Shown: one piece after another, positions 33,520-41,420 of the stretch
Position numbering within the stretch: the stretch's first letter is position 1
Layout of the letters: every line of letters starts with the position of its first letter
Source of the DNA: Microbacterium kyungheense
GTDB lineage: Bacteria; Actinomycetota; Actinomycetes; Actinomycetales; Microbacteriaceae
Assembly: GCF_006783905.1 (NCBI RefSeq)
Contig: NZ_VFPE01000001.1
Span: forward strand, 744,001 to 808,000
Direction of reading: 5' to 3'
Length of the DNA stretch: 64,000 nt
Notes under the pieces: generated by a model
Told to the model about the DNA's origin: nothing
Seen by the model: only the letters and a program-made list of their open reading frames with translations
Databases searched by the model: none
Made by a program: the position numbers and the translations under genes

Positions 33520-34715
33520 TGGCGCCCGGGCAGCCCGGCGACGCCGAGCGTGAGCGGATCGCCGAGGCGCTGCTGACGACCGCGGTCGGCGGCCCGCACG
33601 GCAGCCGGCGCCGCGGGAGGTTCCATACGCTGCGCGTCGCCGCGGTGCGGCCGCTGACCGAGGATGCCGTCGAGGTGACCTTCGCGGTGCCCGAAGAGGT
33701 GCGCGACGAGTTCGACTACCTCGCCGGTCAGCATGTCGCGCTGCGGGCCATGCTCGACGGGCGCGAGGTGCGTCGCTCGTACTCGCTGTGCCGCGCCGTC
33801 GACGCGGGCGGCGGAGGAGACGGCCCGCGCACCATCAGCATCGCGATCAAGCGCGACGCCGGCGGCCGCTTCTCGACGTGGGCGCAGACGGAGCTGAAGG
33901 TCGGTGACGCGATCGACGTCATGAATCCGCAGGGCTCGTTCACGTCGACACTCGCGGACCTCGACGGCGCGCATGTCGCCGGCATCGCCGCAGGGTCGGG
34001 CATCACGCCGCTCATGGCGCTCGCCGCGACGGTCCTGGCACGCTCGGCGACCTCGCGGTTCACGCTGGTCTACACGAACCGGTCGAGCCTCGACGTGATG
34101 TTCCTCGACGACCTGTCGGATCTCAAGGACCGGTACCCGACGCGGCTCGCGCTTCACCACGTGCTCTCGCGCGAGCAGCGCACCGCGCCGCTGCTGTCGG
34201 GTCGCCTCGACGAGCCCCGGCTGCGGCGCATCCTCGACGACCTCGTGCTGCCCGACACCGTCGACGAGTGGTTCTTGTGCGGACCCTTCCCGCTCGTGCA
34301 GCTGTGCCGCGACACCCTCGCCGACCTCGGGGTCGACTCCGCGCATGTGCGCTACGAGCTGTTCACCCCGGCGGACGGCCCGCGCGACGAGCCGCCTGCG
34401 GGTGGTCCGGTGCACATTGCCGAGGACGAGCCGGTCACCCGGATCGACTTCACCCTCGACGGTCAGTCGCAGTCGGTCGACAGCCCCGTCGCCGCGCGCG
34501 AGTCCATCCTCACCGCGGCGCTGCGGGTGCGTCCCGACGTGCCGTTCGCCTGCGCGGGCGGCGTGTGCGGCACGTGTCGTGCGCGCCTGCTGCAGGGGTC
34601 GGTCACGATGACCGAGAACTACGCGCTCGAGCCCGACGAGCTCGAGCGTGGGTATGTGCTCACCTGCCAGTCCCATCCCACGAGCGACGCCGTCGTGGTG
34701 GACTACGACGTCTAG
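33519..34715 (+). CDS. paaE: Phenylacetyl-CoA epoxidase reductase subunit E
   Basis: 398 residues. A ferredoxin-NADP-reductase-like module comes first: RSYSLCRAVD for FAD, GIAAGSGITPLMALAATVLA for NADPH, and EWFLCGPFPLV. A C-terminal plant-type 2Fe-2S domain follows, with ACAGGVCGTCRARL and the fourth Cys in VLTCQSHP. It passes electrons from NADPH to the PaaA di-iron site. It ends 10 bases before paaG and starts within the paaD stop. Confidence 0.96.
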   Translation: MAPGQPGDAERERIAEALLTTAVGGPHGSRRRGRFHTLRVAAVRPLTEDAVEVTFAVPEEVRDEFDYLAGQHVALRAMLDGREVRRSYSLCRAVDAGGGGDGPRTISIAIKRDAGGRFSTWAQTELKVGDAIDVMNPQGSFTSTLADLDGAHVAGIAAGSGITPLMALAATVLARSATSRFTLVYTNRSSLDVMFLDDLSDLKDRYPTRLALHHVLSREQRTAPLLSGRLDEPRLRRILDDLVLPDTVDEWFLCGPFPLVQLCRDTLADLGVDSAHVRYELFTPADGPRDEPPAGGPVHIAEDEPVTRIDFTLDGQSQSVDSPVAARESILTAALRVRPDVPFACAGGVCGTCRARLLQGSVTMTENYALEPDELERGYVLTCQSHPTSDAVVVDYDV

Positions 34716-34725
34716 GAGGTCCCCG

Positions 34726-35487
34726 ATGATCGAGCTCACCGTCGACGGCGCCGTCGCCGAGATCACGCTGAACGCCCCCGACAAGTTGAACGCGCTCTCG
34801 CTGGGGGCGCTGCGGCAGCTGGACGACGCCTTCGCCCAGGCGGCGGCATCCGGGGTCCGTGCGCTCGTGCTGCGTGGCGAAGGCCGCGCGTTCTGCGCCG
34901 GGCGCGACATCGCCGGGGTGGATCCCGGGACGGATGATGTGCCGGGGTATCTCGGCGCGCTCGAACAGGTCATGCGGCGGATCGCCGGGTTCCCGGTGCC
35001 GACGTTCGCGGCCGTGCAGGGGGCGTGCCTCGGCGTCGGGCTCGGCCTGGCCATCGCCACCGACGTCGTGTACGTCGCCGAGACCGCCAAGGTCGGCTCG
35101 CCGTTCGCGAACCTCGGCGCGATCCCCGACTCGGGTGCCCACGCGCTGCTCGTGGACCGCCTGGGCGCGCACCGCGCCCTCGATCTGATCTTCACCGGCG
35201 AACTGCTGTCGGGGGCGGACGCCGTGGCGGTGGGCCTGTTCAGTCGTGCCGTCCCGGCCGACGAGCTGCTCGCCTTCACGCGTGAGCGGGCGGCGACCAC
35301 CGCCGTGGGACCGACGGCCGCGTTCGCCGCGTCGAAGCGCCTGGTCGCGCGCCTGCGCGATGCGAGGCTGTGGGATGCCGTCGCCGAGGAGTCCCGTGCG
35401 CAAGAGGCGCTGCGCGCCACGGACGACTACCGTGAGGGCTTCGCCGCCTTCCAGGCCAAGCGCAAGCCCGAGTTCCAGGGGAAGTGA
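34726..35487 (+). CDS. paaG: 1,2-epoxyphenylacetyl-CoA isomerase
   Basis: 253 residues, crotonase fold. The hydratase glutamate positions are replaced (GACLGVGLGLAIATDVV) while the isomerase aspartate is present in LGAIPDSGAHALL, the PaaG pattern. It turns the ring epoxide into oxepin-CoA for PaaZ and also shifts double bonds later in the route. A strong AGGAGGT (34714-34720) 5 bases before the ATG is the best ribosome site in the cluster. It is the last gene of the paa operon; a REP-like element follows. Confidence 0.9.
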   Translation: MIELTVDGAVAEITLNAPDKLNALSLGALRQLDDAFAQAAASGVRALVLRGEGRAFCAGRDIAGVDPGTDDVPGYLGALEQVMRRIAGFPVPTFAAVQGACLGVGLGLAIATDVVYVAETAKVGSPFANLGAIPDSGAHALLVDRLGAHRALDLIFTGELLSGADAVAVGLFSRAVPADELLAFTRERAATTAVGPTAAFAASKRLVARLRDARLWDAVAEESRAQEALRATDDYREGFAAFQAKRKPEFQGK

Positions 35488-35510
35488 CCGGGGTCTCGGC
35501 CAGCCCGCTC

Positions 35511-35544
35511 GTTTCGTCTCGCTCGTTCCTCGCTCGCTCAACGG
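35511..35544. repeat. REP-like element between paaG and the LLM gene
   Basis: CGTTCCTCGCTCGCTCAACG is the core of a GTTTCGTCTCGCTCG-leading element related to the paaH palindrome at 27046-27128 and to 20112-20131. It lies between convergent genes, where it could act in termination. Confidence 0.75.
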
Positions 35545-35578
35545 CCGGGGGTGAGGCTCGTCCTCGTCCTCGTCTTCG

Positions 35579-36394
35579 TCAGCGACCGGCGAGCTCAGCG
35601 ACCAGTGGCGCGAGCGCCGGTGCGAGCTCGCCGGGCACGGTGAAGAACGACACGCCCGTCGCCGCGCGCAGCGCACGCAGCGCGTCGGCGTCGCGCGCGA
35701 CGTCGCCCGACAGTGCGGCGACGGCTCCGGCCGCCCGCAGCGACTCGGGTGTGAGCCCGGCGCTGCGGCGCAGCCACTCCGGCACGGACTCACCGACGCC
35801 GGCGATCTGCAGCGACAGCTCGACCGCCTCCCGGTCCGGGGGAGTGGCCGCGCGCACGCGGTCGGCCGCGTCCGTCACCGCGGCGAGGTCGGCGTGCGGA
35901 GGCAGCGGCAGCGCCACGGTGTGCGCGTGGCGTCCGGCCATCCGCATCATGCGATCGCCGCCCGCGGCGAGCGTGAGCGGCACCTCGCCGCCGAAGGCCT
36001 CGCGCACGGCGCGGATCGTCGCCTCGACCTGATCGACGCGCTCCCGCCCCGAGCCCCACGGCACACCGAGGGCGGCGGCATCCGCCTCCCCCTGCGGCCG
36101 GCCCGCACCCAGACCGAGCTCGAATCGGCCGTGCGACAGCTCCACGAGCGTGCGCGTCTCACGGACGGTCGCGGCGGGAGTGCGCAGCGGCGCCGCCAGC
36201 ACCCACGTGCCGAGGTGCAGCGTGTCGGTCGCCGCCGCGGCGACCGACAGAGCGAGGAACGGCGACGGCGTGTAGAGGGTGTCGGGCACGAGGAGCGCCG
36301 AGAACCCCTCGTCCTCGATGCGCCGGGCCGTCTCGCTCCACGCCCGGGCGTCGCCGTGGGCACCGGTCACGACGCCGAATCGGAAGGAGGTCAT
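35579..36394 (-). CDS. LLM-class flavin-dependent oxidoreductase
   Basis: 271 residues of the luciferase-like monooxygenase family, F420- or FMN-dependent. FRFGVVTGAHGDARAWSETA, EDEGFSALLVPDTLY, LHLGTWVLAAPLRTPAATVR and HGRFELGLGAGRPQGEADAA are typical. Such enzymes oxidise or reduce small ketones, aldehydes or cofactors; the substrate is not readable. It is convergent with paaG, and no partner reductase is beside it. Confidence 0.85.
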   Translation of the reverse strand: MTSFRFGVVTGAHGDARAWSETARRIEDEGFSALLVPDTLYTPSPFLALSVAAAATDTLHLGTWVLAAPLRTPAATVRETRTLVELSHGRFELGLGAGRPQGEADAAALGVPWGSGRERVDQVEATIRAVREAFGGEVPLTLAAGGDRMMRMAGRHAHTVALPLPPHADLAAVTDAADRVRAATPPDREAVELSLQIAGVGESVPEWLRRSAGLTPESLRAAGAVAALSGDVARDADALRALRAATGVSFFTVPGELAPALAPLVAELAGR

Positions 36395-36475
36395 GCCCCC
36401 ATGCTCGTCCGCGACGGCTGCCCGCGCATCCGCCCGCGGGAGGCACCCGGGCTCCTCCCGCGGGACGACGTCACA

Positions 36476-37192
36476 TCAGCCGCGACGCGACGAGGCGAGC
36501 GCATCGATGCCCGCGACGATGCGATCCACCCCGAACCGCAGGGCGTTCTCGCGGGCGCCTCCGGGTTCGGTGAACGCGGCGCGGGTGAGGGGGTACTCGC
36601 CGGCGCGGTCCGTGAGGATCCGGGCCATCGTCGCCGCGAGCTCGTGCTCGGGCGCGGAGCCGGCGGACTCCTGACGCACGATCGACATCGCGTGCCCGGC
36701 CAGCAGCGCCAGGACGTCGAGCTTCTCGCTGCCGTGGAGCGGCAGTCCCGACAGGGCGGCGAGGCCGTCCTCGTACCACGCGAGCTCGCACGGCCCGGGG
36801 CGGTGCGGACGCTGGGCCAGTTCGACCGACCACGGGTGCGCGCCGGCGCGGCCGTGCACGCCTTCCGCCCAGGCGACGACGGCGTCGTGCCAGTCACGGT
36901 GGTCTGTGCGATCGGGCGGGCCGAACGCGCGGTCGAGCATGATCGCGTCGAGGTCGGAGCGTCCGGGCAGGTAGCGGTACAGCGCCATCTTGGTGGTGCC
37001 GAGGTCCTGCGCGATGCGCTGCATCGTCACCGCCGTCAGGCCGTCGGCGTCGGCGATGCGGATGCCGGCATCGGCGATCTGCGCCACGGTGAACTTCGGC
37101 TTCGGGCCCCGCTTCACCGCGGTCGGGCGGGGCCACAGCGGGTCGTCCGCGTCGCGAGGGGCGGCAGCGGAGCCTGGCTGCTCAGCGGTCAT
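36476..37192 (-). CDS. TetR-family regulator of the FAD monooxygenase
   Basis: 238 residues. The HTH near residues 30-75 is VAQIADAGIRIADADGLTAV, MQRIAQDLGTTKMALYRYLP. The C-terminal domain (WHDAVVAWAEGVHGRAGAHP) resembles TetR_C_11-type regulators that pair with efflux pumps or monooxygenases. It is divergent from the FAD monooxygenase with an 87-base gap holding a perfect inverted repeat, so it most likely represses that gene and itself. Confidence 0.9.
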   Translation of the reverse strand: MTAEQPGSAAAPRDADDPLWPRPTAVKRGPKPKFTVAQIADAGIRIADADGLTAVTMQRIAQDLGTTKMALYRYLPGRSDLDAIMLDRAFGPPDRTDHRDWHDAVVAWAEGVHGRAGAHPWSVELAQRPHRPGPCELAWYEDGLAALSGLPLHGSEKLDVLALLAGHAMSIVRQESAGSAPEHELAATMARILTDRAGEYPLTRAAFTEPGGARENALRFGVDRIVAGIDALASSRRG

Positions 37193-37208
37193 CGGTTCCT
37201 CCCGAAAC

Positions 37209-37257
37209 AATTGCGTCCAGTGTACTCAGTTGTATATTGTGTCCAAGGGACGCAATT
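37209..37257. promoter_or_regulatory. TetR operator/promoter of the FAD monooxygenase
   Basis: AATTGCGTCC (37209-37218) and GGACGCAATT (37248-37257) are exact inverted repeats. Between them lie GTGTACTCAG and a TATATT -10-like box (37233-37238). The arms may be two half-sites of tandem dimers or one wide palindrome flanking the promoter. Confidence 0.65.
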
Positions 37258-37279
37258 AACGACACGGATGGAGAGTCGA

Positions 37280-38479
37280 ATGACCACGCAGAAGATCCTG
37301 ATCTCGGGCGCGAGCATCGCGGGCCCCGCGCTGGCCGGCTGGCTGGGCCGCAGCGGGTACGACGTCACCGTCGTCGAGAAGGCCGCCGCGGTGCGCGCGG
37401 GCGGTCAGGCCGTGGACTTCAAAGGCCGGACGCACCGCGAGATCCTGCAGCGGATGCGGGTGTGGGACGACGTGCAGGCGCAGCAGACCGCGAAGACGGA
37501 CTGGCGCATGGTCGACGACGCGGATCGGGTGAAGGCCGTCATCCCGGGCGAGTTCATCGGCGGAGACCTCGAGATCCTTCGCGGCGACCTCGCCGGCATC
37601 CTCCATCGGCACAGCGCGGAGGTCGCAGAGTACGTGTTCGACGACGAGATCACCTCGCTGGCGGAGGGCCCCCGAGGCGTCGACGTGTCGTTCGCGCGCC
37701 GGCCCGATGAGCGCTTCGACCTAGTTGTCGGCGCTGACGGCGTGCACTCGGCGGTGCGCCGGCTCGCGTTCGGTGCCGAGTCCGAGCACGTCGAGCGGCT
37801 GGGCTACTTCTACGCCGTCGCGAGCGGGGCGGTGCCGCTCGACGGCCTCGACACCCGGATGCCGGACGGGCGGGGGATCGCCTACGGCTACAACGTCCCG
37901 GGCCGGCTCGCCCTCGCCGGCGGGCAGAAGGCCCCGAACCTGTTCGTCTTCCAGGGCGCCGCCGACGGCTACGACCGCCGCGACGTCGACTCGCAGCGCC
38001 GCTTCCTGCGTGAGGCGTTCACCGGCATCGGGTGGCGGGTGCCCGAGATGCTGGCGGCCGCGGATGCGGCATCCGATTTCTACCTCGACGAGATCACCCG
38101 CACGCGCATCACGTCGTATACGAAGGGCAGGGTGGCGCTCGTCGGCGACGCCGGCTACGCCAACACGCTCGGCGGCTTCGGCACCGGGCTCGCCCTGATC
38201 GGTGCGTACGTGCTCGCGGGCGAGCTGGTGCGGGCGCGGGGCGAGCACGCCGCCGCCCTCGCGGCGTACGACGCACGCATGCGCAAGCCCACGAAGGTCG
38301 CGAGGACGGGCAGCGCCGGGCCGTTCCTCGCGCCGTCGTCACAGCGGCGCATCCGGATGCGCGATCGCACCTTCGCCAACCCGCTGCTGATGCGGGGGAT
38401 GATGTGGATCACGGACGTGTTCGCCACCGACACGTCGCTGCCGGACTACGACCTGCAGCGCGCGCCGCGCGTGCGCTAG
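37280..38479 (+). CDS. FAD-dependent aromatic-ring or drug monooxygenase
   Basis: 399 residues of the UbiH/TetX-type group A flavoprotein family. ILISGASIAGPALAGWLGRS is the FAD-binding turn, DLVVGADGVHSAVRRLAF the DG motif, and ALVGDAGYANTLGGFGTGLA the GD motif. It hydroxylates an aromatic or polyketide-like substrate with NAD(P)H and O2. The TetR neighbour suggests substrate induction. An ATG four codons upstream (37268) is an alternative start. The TAG stop lies within CTAG shared with the convergent ThDP-enzyme gene. Confidence 0.88.
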   Translation: MTTQKILISGASIAGPALAGWLGRSGYDVTVVEKAAAVRAGGQAVDFKGRTHREILQRMRVWDDVQAQQTAKTDWRMVDDADRVKAVIPGEFIGGDLEILRGDLAGILHRHSAEVAEYVFDDEITSLAEGPRGVDVSFARRPDERFDLVVGADGVHSAVRRLAFGAESEHVERLGYFYAVASGAVPLDGLDTRMPDGRGIAYGYNVPGRLALAGGQKAPNLFVFQGAADGYDRRDVDSQRRFLREAFTGIGWRVPEMLAAADAASDFYLDEITRTRITSYTKGRVALVGDAGYANTLGGFGTGLALIGAYVLAGELVRARGEHAAALAAYDARMRKPTKVARTGSAGPFLAPSSQRRIRMRDRTFANPLLMRGMMWITDVFATDTSLPDYDLQRAPRVR

Positions 38480-40128
38480 GAGTTCACGCGGATGATCTCG
38501 CGCTGATACGGCGCGACGACCTCGCCCGAGATGCGGCAGTCCAGCACGAGGAAGGCGCGGGATGCCGGCGGCTCCGCGCTCCACGAGGCCAGGCGTTGCA
38601 GGTCGTCGAGGGTGCGCACCACGACCCCCTCGGCGCCGACGCCCGACGCGAGCGCCGCGAAGTCGACCTGGGGGATGAGCATCGGCTGCTCGGCGAGGCC
38701 CTTGAGGCCGTAGAGGTGCACCTCGGCGCCGTAGGCGGCGTCGTTCCACACCACCGCGACGCCGCGGCCGCCGGCCACGCGTACGGCGGTCTCGAGATCG
38801 GCGAGGGCCATGAGCCCGCCGCCGTCGCCGGTCGTCAGGACGACCGTCGAGTCGGGCTTCGCGAGCGCCGCGCCGGGAACGGACGGCCAGCCGAGGCCGA
38901 TCGACTGGAAGGCCGTGCCGACCATCATCATGCGGTCGGGCGAGGCGACGGGCCAGTACATGTTCGCCCAGCCGATGAAGTGGCCGCCGTCCGACACCAC
39001 CACGCGGTCGGCGGGCAGCAGCTCCCCGATGCGGCGGGCCACGGCGCGGGGGTCGAGGCGGCCGTCCGCCGCCAGCGCGTCACCGGGTTCGTAGGTGCGC
39101 AGCGCGGCGACGTCGACCGACTCCCGCCAGCCGCTCGGCGCGGCACCCCGCTCGCGCAGCGCGGCGGCGACGGCTCCGGCTGCGACGCCGGCATCCGCCC
39201 TCACGAATCCGCCGACGTGGGGGTGCGTCGCCGCCGGCGCGACGTCGACCTGGAACACGCGCGTGCCCGGCGCGAAGAGGTCGCCGAAGCGCATCGTGAA
39301 CTGATTGAGGGATGCCCCGAACACGACGGCCACGTCGGCGGTGCGTACCAGCTCCATCGCTCCCTCGGCGCCGAAGCCGCCGGTGACGCCGAGGTCGTAC
39401 TCTGTGCGGGGGAACACGCCGCGGCCGAGCGCGGTGGAGGCCGTGACGGCGCCGACGAGGTCTGCCACCTCACCGAGGGCGTCCGAGGCGCCCGAGATCC
39501 AGGCGCCGCGACCGGCGAGCAGGAACGGGCGCTCGGCGGATGCGAGGGCGTCGACCAGCCCGTCGAGCGCGCCCGCCGCGAACGGACCGGCCGGGGTGAG
39601 CGGCCCGGGCAGGCGCGGCTCCGGAGCCTCGGGCACCGGCCCCGCGTCACGCGCCGCGACGTCGTAGGGGATCGCGAGCACCGTCGGCACCCGGTACGTG
39701 AGGGCGTGCTCGATCGCGATGACCGTCGTGGCGGCGGCATCCGCGCGCCCGACCGTGTACGTGCGCGCGCCCACCGCCGAGGCGAGCGCGATCTGGTCGA
39801 CGTCCCACGGACGCGGGCCGGACGTGGGCTCGTCGCCGACGACCAGCACGAGCGGCACATGCGCCTGCACGGCCTCGGCCAACGCCGTGAGCGTGTTGGT
39901 GAAGCCCGCACCGTACGTCGCGGTCGCGGCCGCGAGGCGTCCGGACGCGCGGAAGAAGGCGTCGGCGGCGACCACGCCGCCAGCCTCGTGGCGGACGGCG
40001 GTGAAGTGCACGTCGGTGGAGCGCTCGAGTGCGTCGAGGAAGTACGCGTTGCCGTTGCCCATCACCCCGAACACGTGGTCGATGTGGCGGGCGAGGGTGA
40101 GGGCGACGTGGGCGGAGACGGTGGGCAT
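38476..40128 (-). CDS. Thiamine-diphosphate enzyme, acetolactate synthase/decarboxylase-like
   Basis: 550 residues with the three ThDP-family domains. The catalytic glutamate is in TAVRHEAGGVVAADAFFRAS (near 45-64). The central domain has FLLAGRGAWISGASDAL. The C-terminal cofactor motif is VLTTGDGGGLMALADLETAV followed by VVWNDAAYGAE. The family includes acetolactate synthase, benzoylformate decarboxylase and indolepyruvate decarboxylase. The QQGIGY-like and FAD segments of true acetohydroxyacid synthase are not clear, so a 2-oxo-acid decarboxylase is more likely. It ends with a four-base overlap against the FAD monooxygenase stop and is divergent from a NIPSNAP-like gene. Confidence 0.85.
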   Translation of the reverse strand: MPTVSAHVALTLARHIDHVFGVMGNGNAYFLDALERSTDVHFTAVRHEAGGVVAADAFFRASGRLAAATATYGAGFTNTLTALAEAVQAHVPLVLVVGDEPTSGPRPWDVDQIALASAVGARTYTVGRADAAATTVIAIEHALTYRVPTVLAIPYDVAARDAGPVPEAPEPRLPGPLTPAGPFAAGALDGLVDALASAERPFLLAGRGAWISGASDALGEVADLVGAVTASTALGRGVFPRTEYDLGVTGGFGAEGAMELVRTADVAVVFGASLNQFTMRFGDLFAPGTRVFQVDVAPAATHPHVGGFVRADAGVAAGAVAAALRERGAAPSGWRESVDVAALRTYEPGDALAADGRLDPRAVARRIGELLPADRVVVSDGGHFIGWANMYWPVASPDRMMMVGTAFQSIGLGWPSVPGAALAKPDSTVVLTTGDGGGLMALADLETAVRVAGGRGVAVVWNDAAYGAEVHLYGLKGLAEQPMLIPQVDFAALASGVGAEGVVVRTLDDLQRLASWSAEPPASRAFLVLDCRISGEVVAPYQREIIRVNS

Positions 40129-40267
40129 GACGGATCCCTGGAGACTTCAGACGGATGAGAGGCCGTATGTGTCTCGCGCGTCAGCGCTGCGTGCCCATTT
40201 TTCGAGCACCGGCGGGCGACGGTGCCACCGGACGGAACCGAGTATAGGCGTACGCCAGGATGGAGGG

Positions 40268-40576
40268 ATGAAGACCATCCAGCTGCGCCGGTACACGCTC
40301 GTCGACGGGGAGTACGACGCGTTCGTCGACTGGTGGGAGGGCTGCATGCCGCGCGTGCGCCCCGCAGCGGGGTTCACCATCGAGTTCGCGTACGGCATCC
40401 GCGAGACGAACGAGTTCGTGTGGGCCGTGAGCGCCCCCGGCGACGAGCAGGCGTTCCTCGCGCTGGAGGAGGCCTACATGGCGACCGACGCCCGCGCCGA
40501 GGCGTTCGCGGGTGTTCCGCAGCGCGTGGCCGAGTACAACATCCGCTTCGCGACGGAGTTCCCGACCACCGTCTGA
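40268..40576 (+). CDS. NIPSNAP-like small protein
   Basis: 102 residues. MKTIQLRRYTLVDGEYDAFV and FTIEFAYGIRETNEFVWAVS fit the alpha/beta-barrel NIPSNAP fold, single-domain form. NIPSNAP-like proteins often accompany oxygenases or decarboxylases but lack a defined reaction. It starts after GGAGGG at 40262-40267, almost abutting the ATG. The gap to the ThDP gene (40129-40267) contains GTATAGGCGTACGCC with a TATAGG -10-like box. It converges with the IclR gene. Confidence 0.75.
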   Translation: MKTIQLRRYTLVDGEYDAFVDWWEGCMPRVRPAAGFTIEFAYGIRETNEFVWAVSAPGDEQAFLALEEAYMATDARAEAFAGVPQRVAEYNIRFATEFPTTV

Positions 40577-40583
40577 TCCCGCT

Positions 40584-41288
40584 TCAGCCGCCGAGCGCCT
40601 CGCGGATGGCGGCGGCAGAACGGCCCAGCCGCTCGGCGACGGCCGCGGGATCGGCGGGGCTCGACACATGCACGACGGCGATCGCCGCGGGCCGCTGGCT
40701 GCCGCGCAGCCGCAGCGGCACCGAGATCGCCTGCACGGTCGGGATGACCTCGTCGTGGCTGGTGGCGTAGCCGCGTTGCGCGCATTCGGCGATCTCGGCG
40801 CGCAGCCGGTCGTCGACCTCGACGGGCCACTCGGACGCGGGCAGCGTCGACAGGATCGCCTTGCTCGGCGCGCCGACCGTGATCGAGTGCCGGGCGCCCG
40901 GGCGCTGCGCCACCGTCGCGACCGCATGCCGCGGCTCGACGCTCGCGAGCGTGATGCACTCGTCGCGGTCGAGCACCGCCAGGAAGCAGGTCATGCCCAG
41001 TTCGTTCGCGATCGCGGTGAGCTCGGGCAGCGCCTCGGCCTGGAGGTCATGCGCGACCCCCGCGGCGAGGGCGGCGAGCCGGGCGCCGAGCTGGACGCCG
41101 CCGGCCGAGTCGCGTGCGACGACCCCGTGATCCTCGAGCGTGCGCAGCAGCCGGTACGCGACCGACCGGTGCACGTCGAGGCGTGACGCGAGCTCGTCGA
41201 TGGTGAGCGGCTCGCGTGCGTCGGCGAGGACTTCGAGGATCCGGATGCCGCGGCTCAGGGTCTGCGAGGCGGGCGCGGTCGTGCTCAC
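40584..41288 (-). CDS. IclR-family regulator of the hydroxylase-gabD unit
   Basis: 234 residues from a GTG. The winged helix at 10-70 has SRGIRILEVLADAREPLTID, LASRLDVHRSVAYRLLRTLE. The effector domain has LGMTCFLAVLDRDECITLAS and GAPSKAILSTLP, the IclR core. Such regulators often activate aromatic-acid hydroxylase genes in response to the substrate. It is divergent from the MobA-like gene with two GTTC-N7-GAAC dyads between them. The very long open frame upstream of the GTG is shadow of the monooxygenase. Confidence 0.92.
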   Translation of the reverse strand: MSTTAPASQTLSRGIRILEVLADAREPLTIDELASRLDVHRSVAYRLLRTLEDHGVVARDSAGGVQLGARLAALAAGVAHDLQAEALPELTAIANELGMTCFLAVLDRDECITLASVEPRHAVATVAQRPGARHSITVGAPSKAILSTLPASEWPVEVDDRLRAEIAECAQRGYATSHDEVIPTVQAISVPLRLRGSQRPAAIAVVHVSSPADPAAVAERLGRSAAAIREALGG

Positions 41289-41319
41289 GGGACTCCTGCC
41301 TTGTCGGATCACCGACCGG

Positions 41320-41329
41320 TCGTATACGA
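41320..41329. promoter_or_regulatory. TCGTATACGA palindrome in the mobA-like promoter
   Basis: A perfect 10-base palindrome of the FCD-GntR operator type, 4 bases from the first IclR dyad. It resembles the site between hpaG and the MHS transporter. One further copy lies inside a coding region (38114-38123), so it is not promoter-exclusive. Confidence 0.5.
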
Positions 41330-41332
41330 TCT

Positions 41333-41367
41333 GTTCAATAGTAGAACGGCGTGTTCGAATATAGAAC
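41333..41367. promoter_or_regulatory. Tandem IclR operator dyads
   Basis: GTTC-N7-GAAC occurs at 41333-41347 and again at 41353-41367, offset by exactly 20 bases (two helical turns). The second extends to GTGTTC-N7-GAACAC. Same-face binding of IclR dimers or a tetramer would follow. Confidence 0.75.
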
Positions 41368-41420
41368 ACCCACCGCTCCCACACAACCTCCGACGAAGTC
41401 GTCGGGAAGGGATCAGGACG

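Noticed and set aside
38114..38123. TCGTATACGA inside the FAD monooxygenase gene as a GntR operator
   Set aside because: It is in the middle of a coding region far from any start and encodes ordinary residues; kept only as a caution on the motif's specificity.
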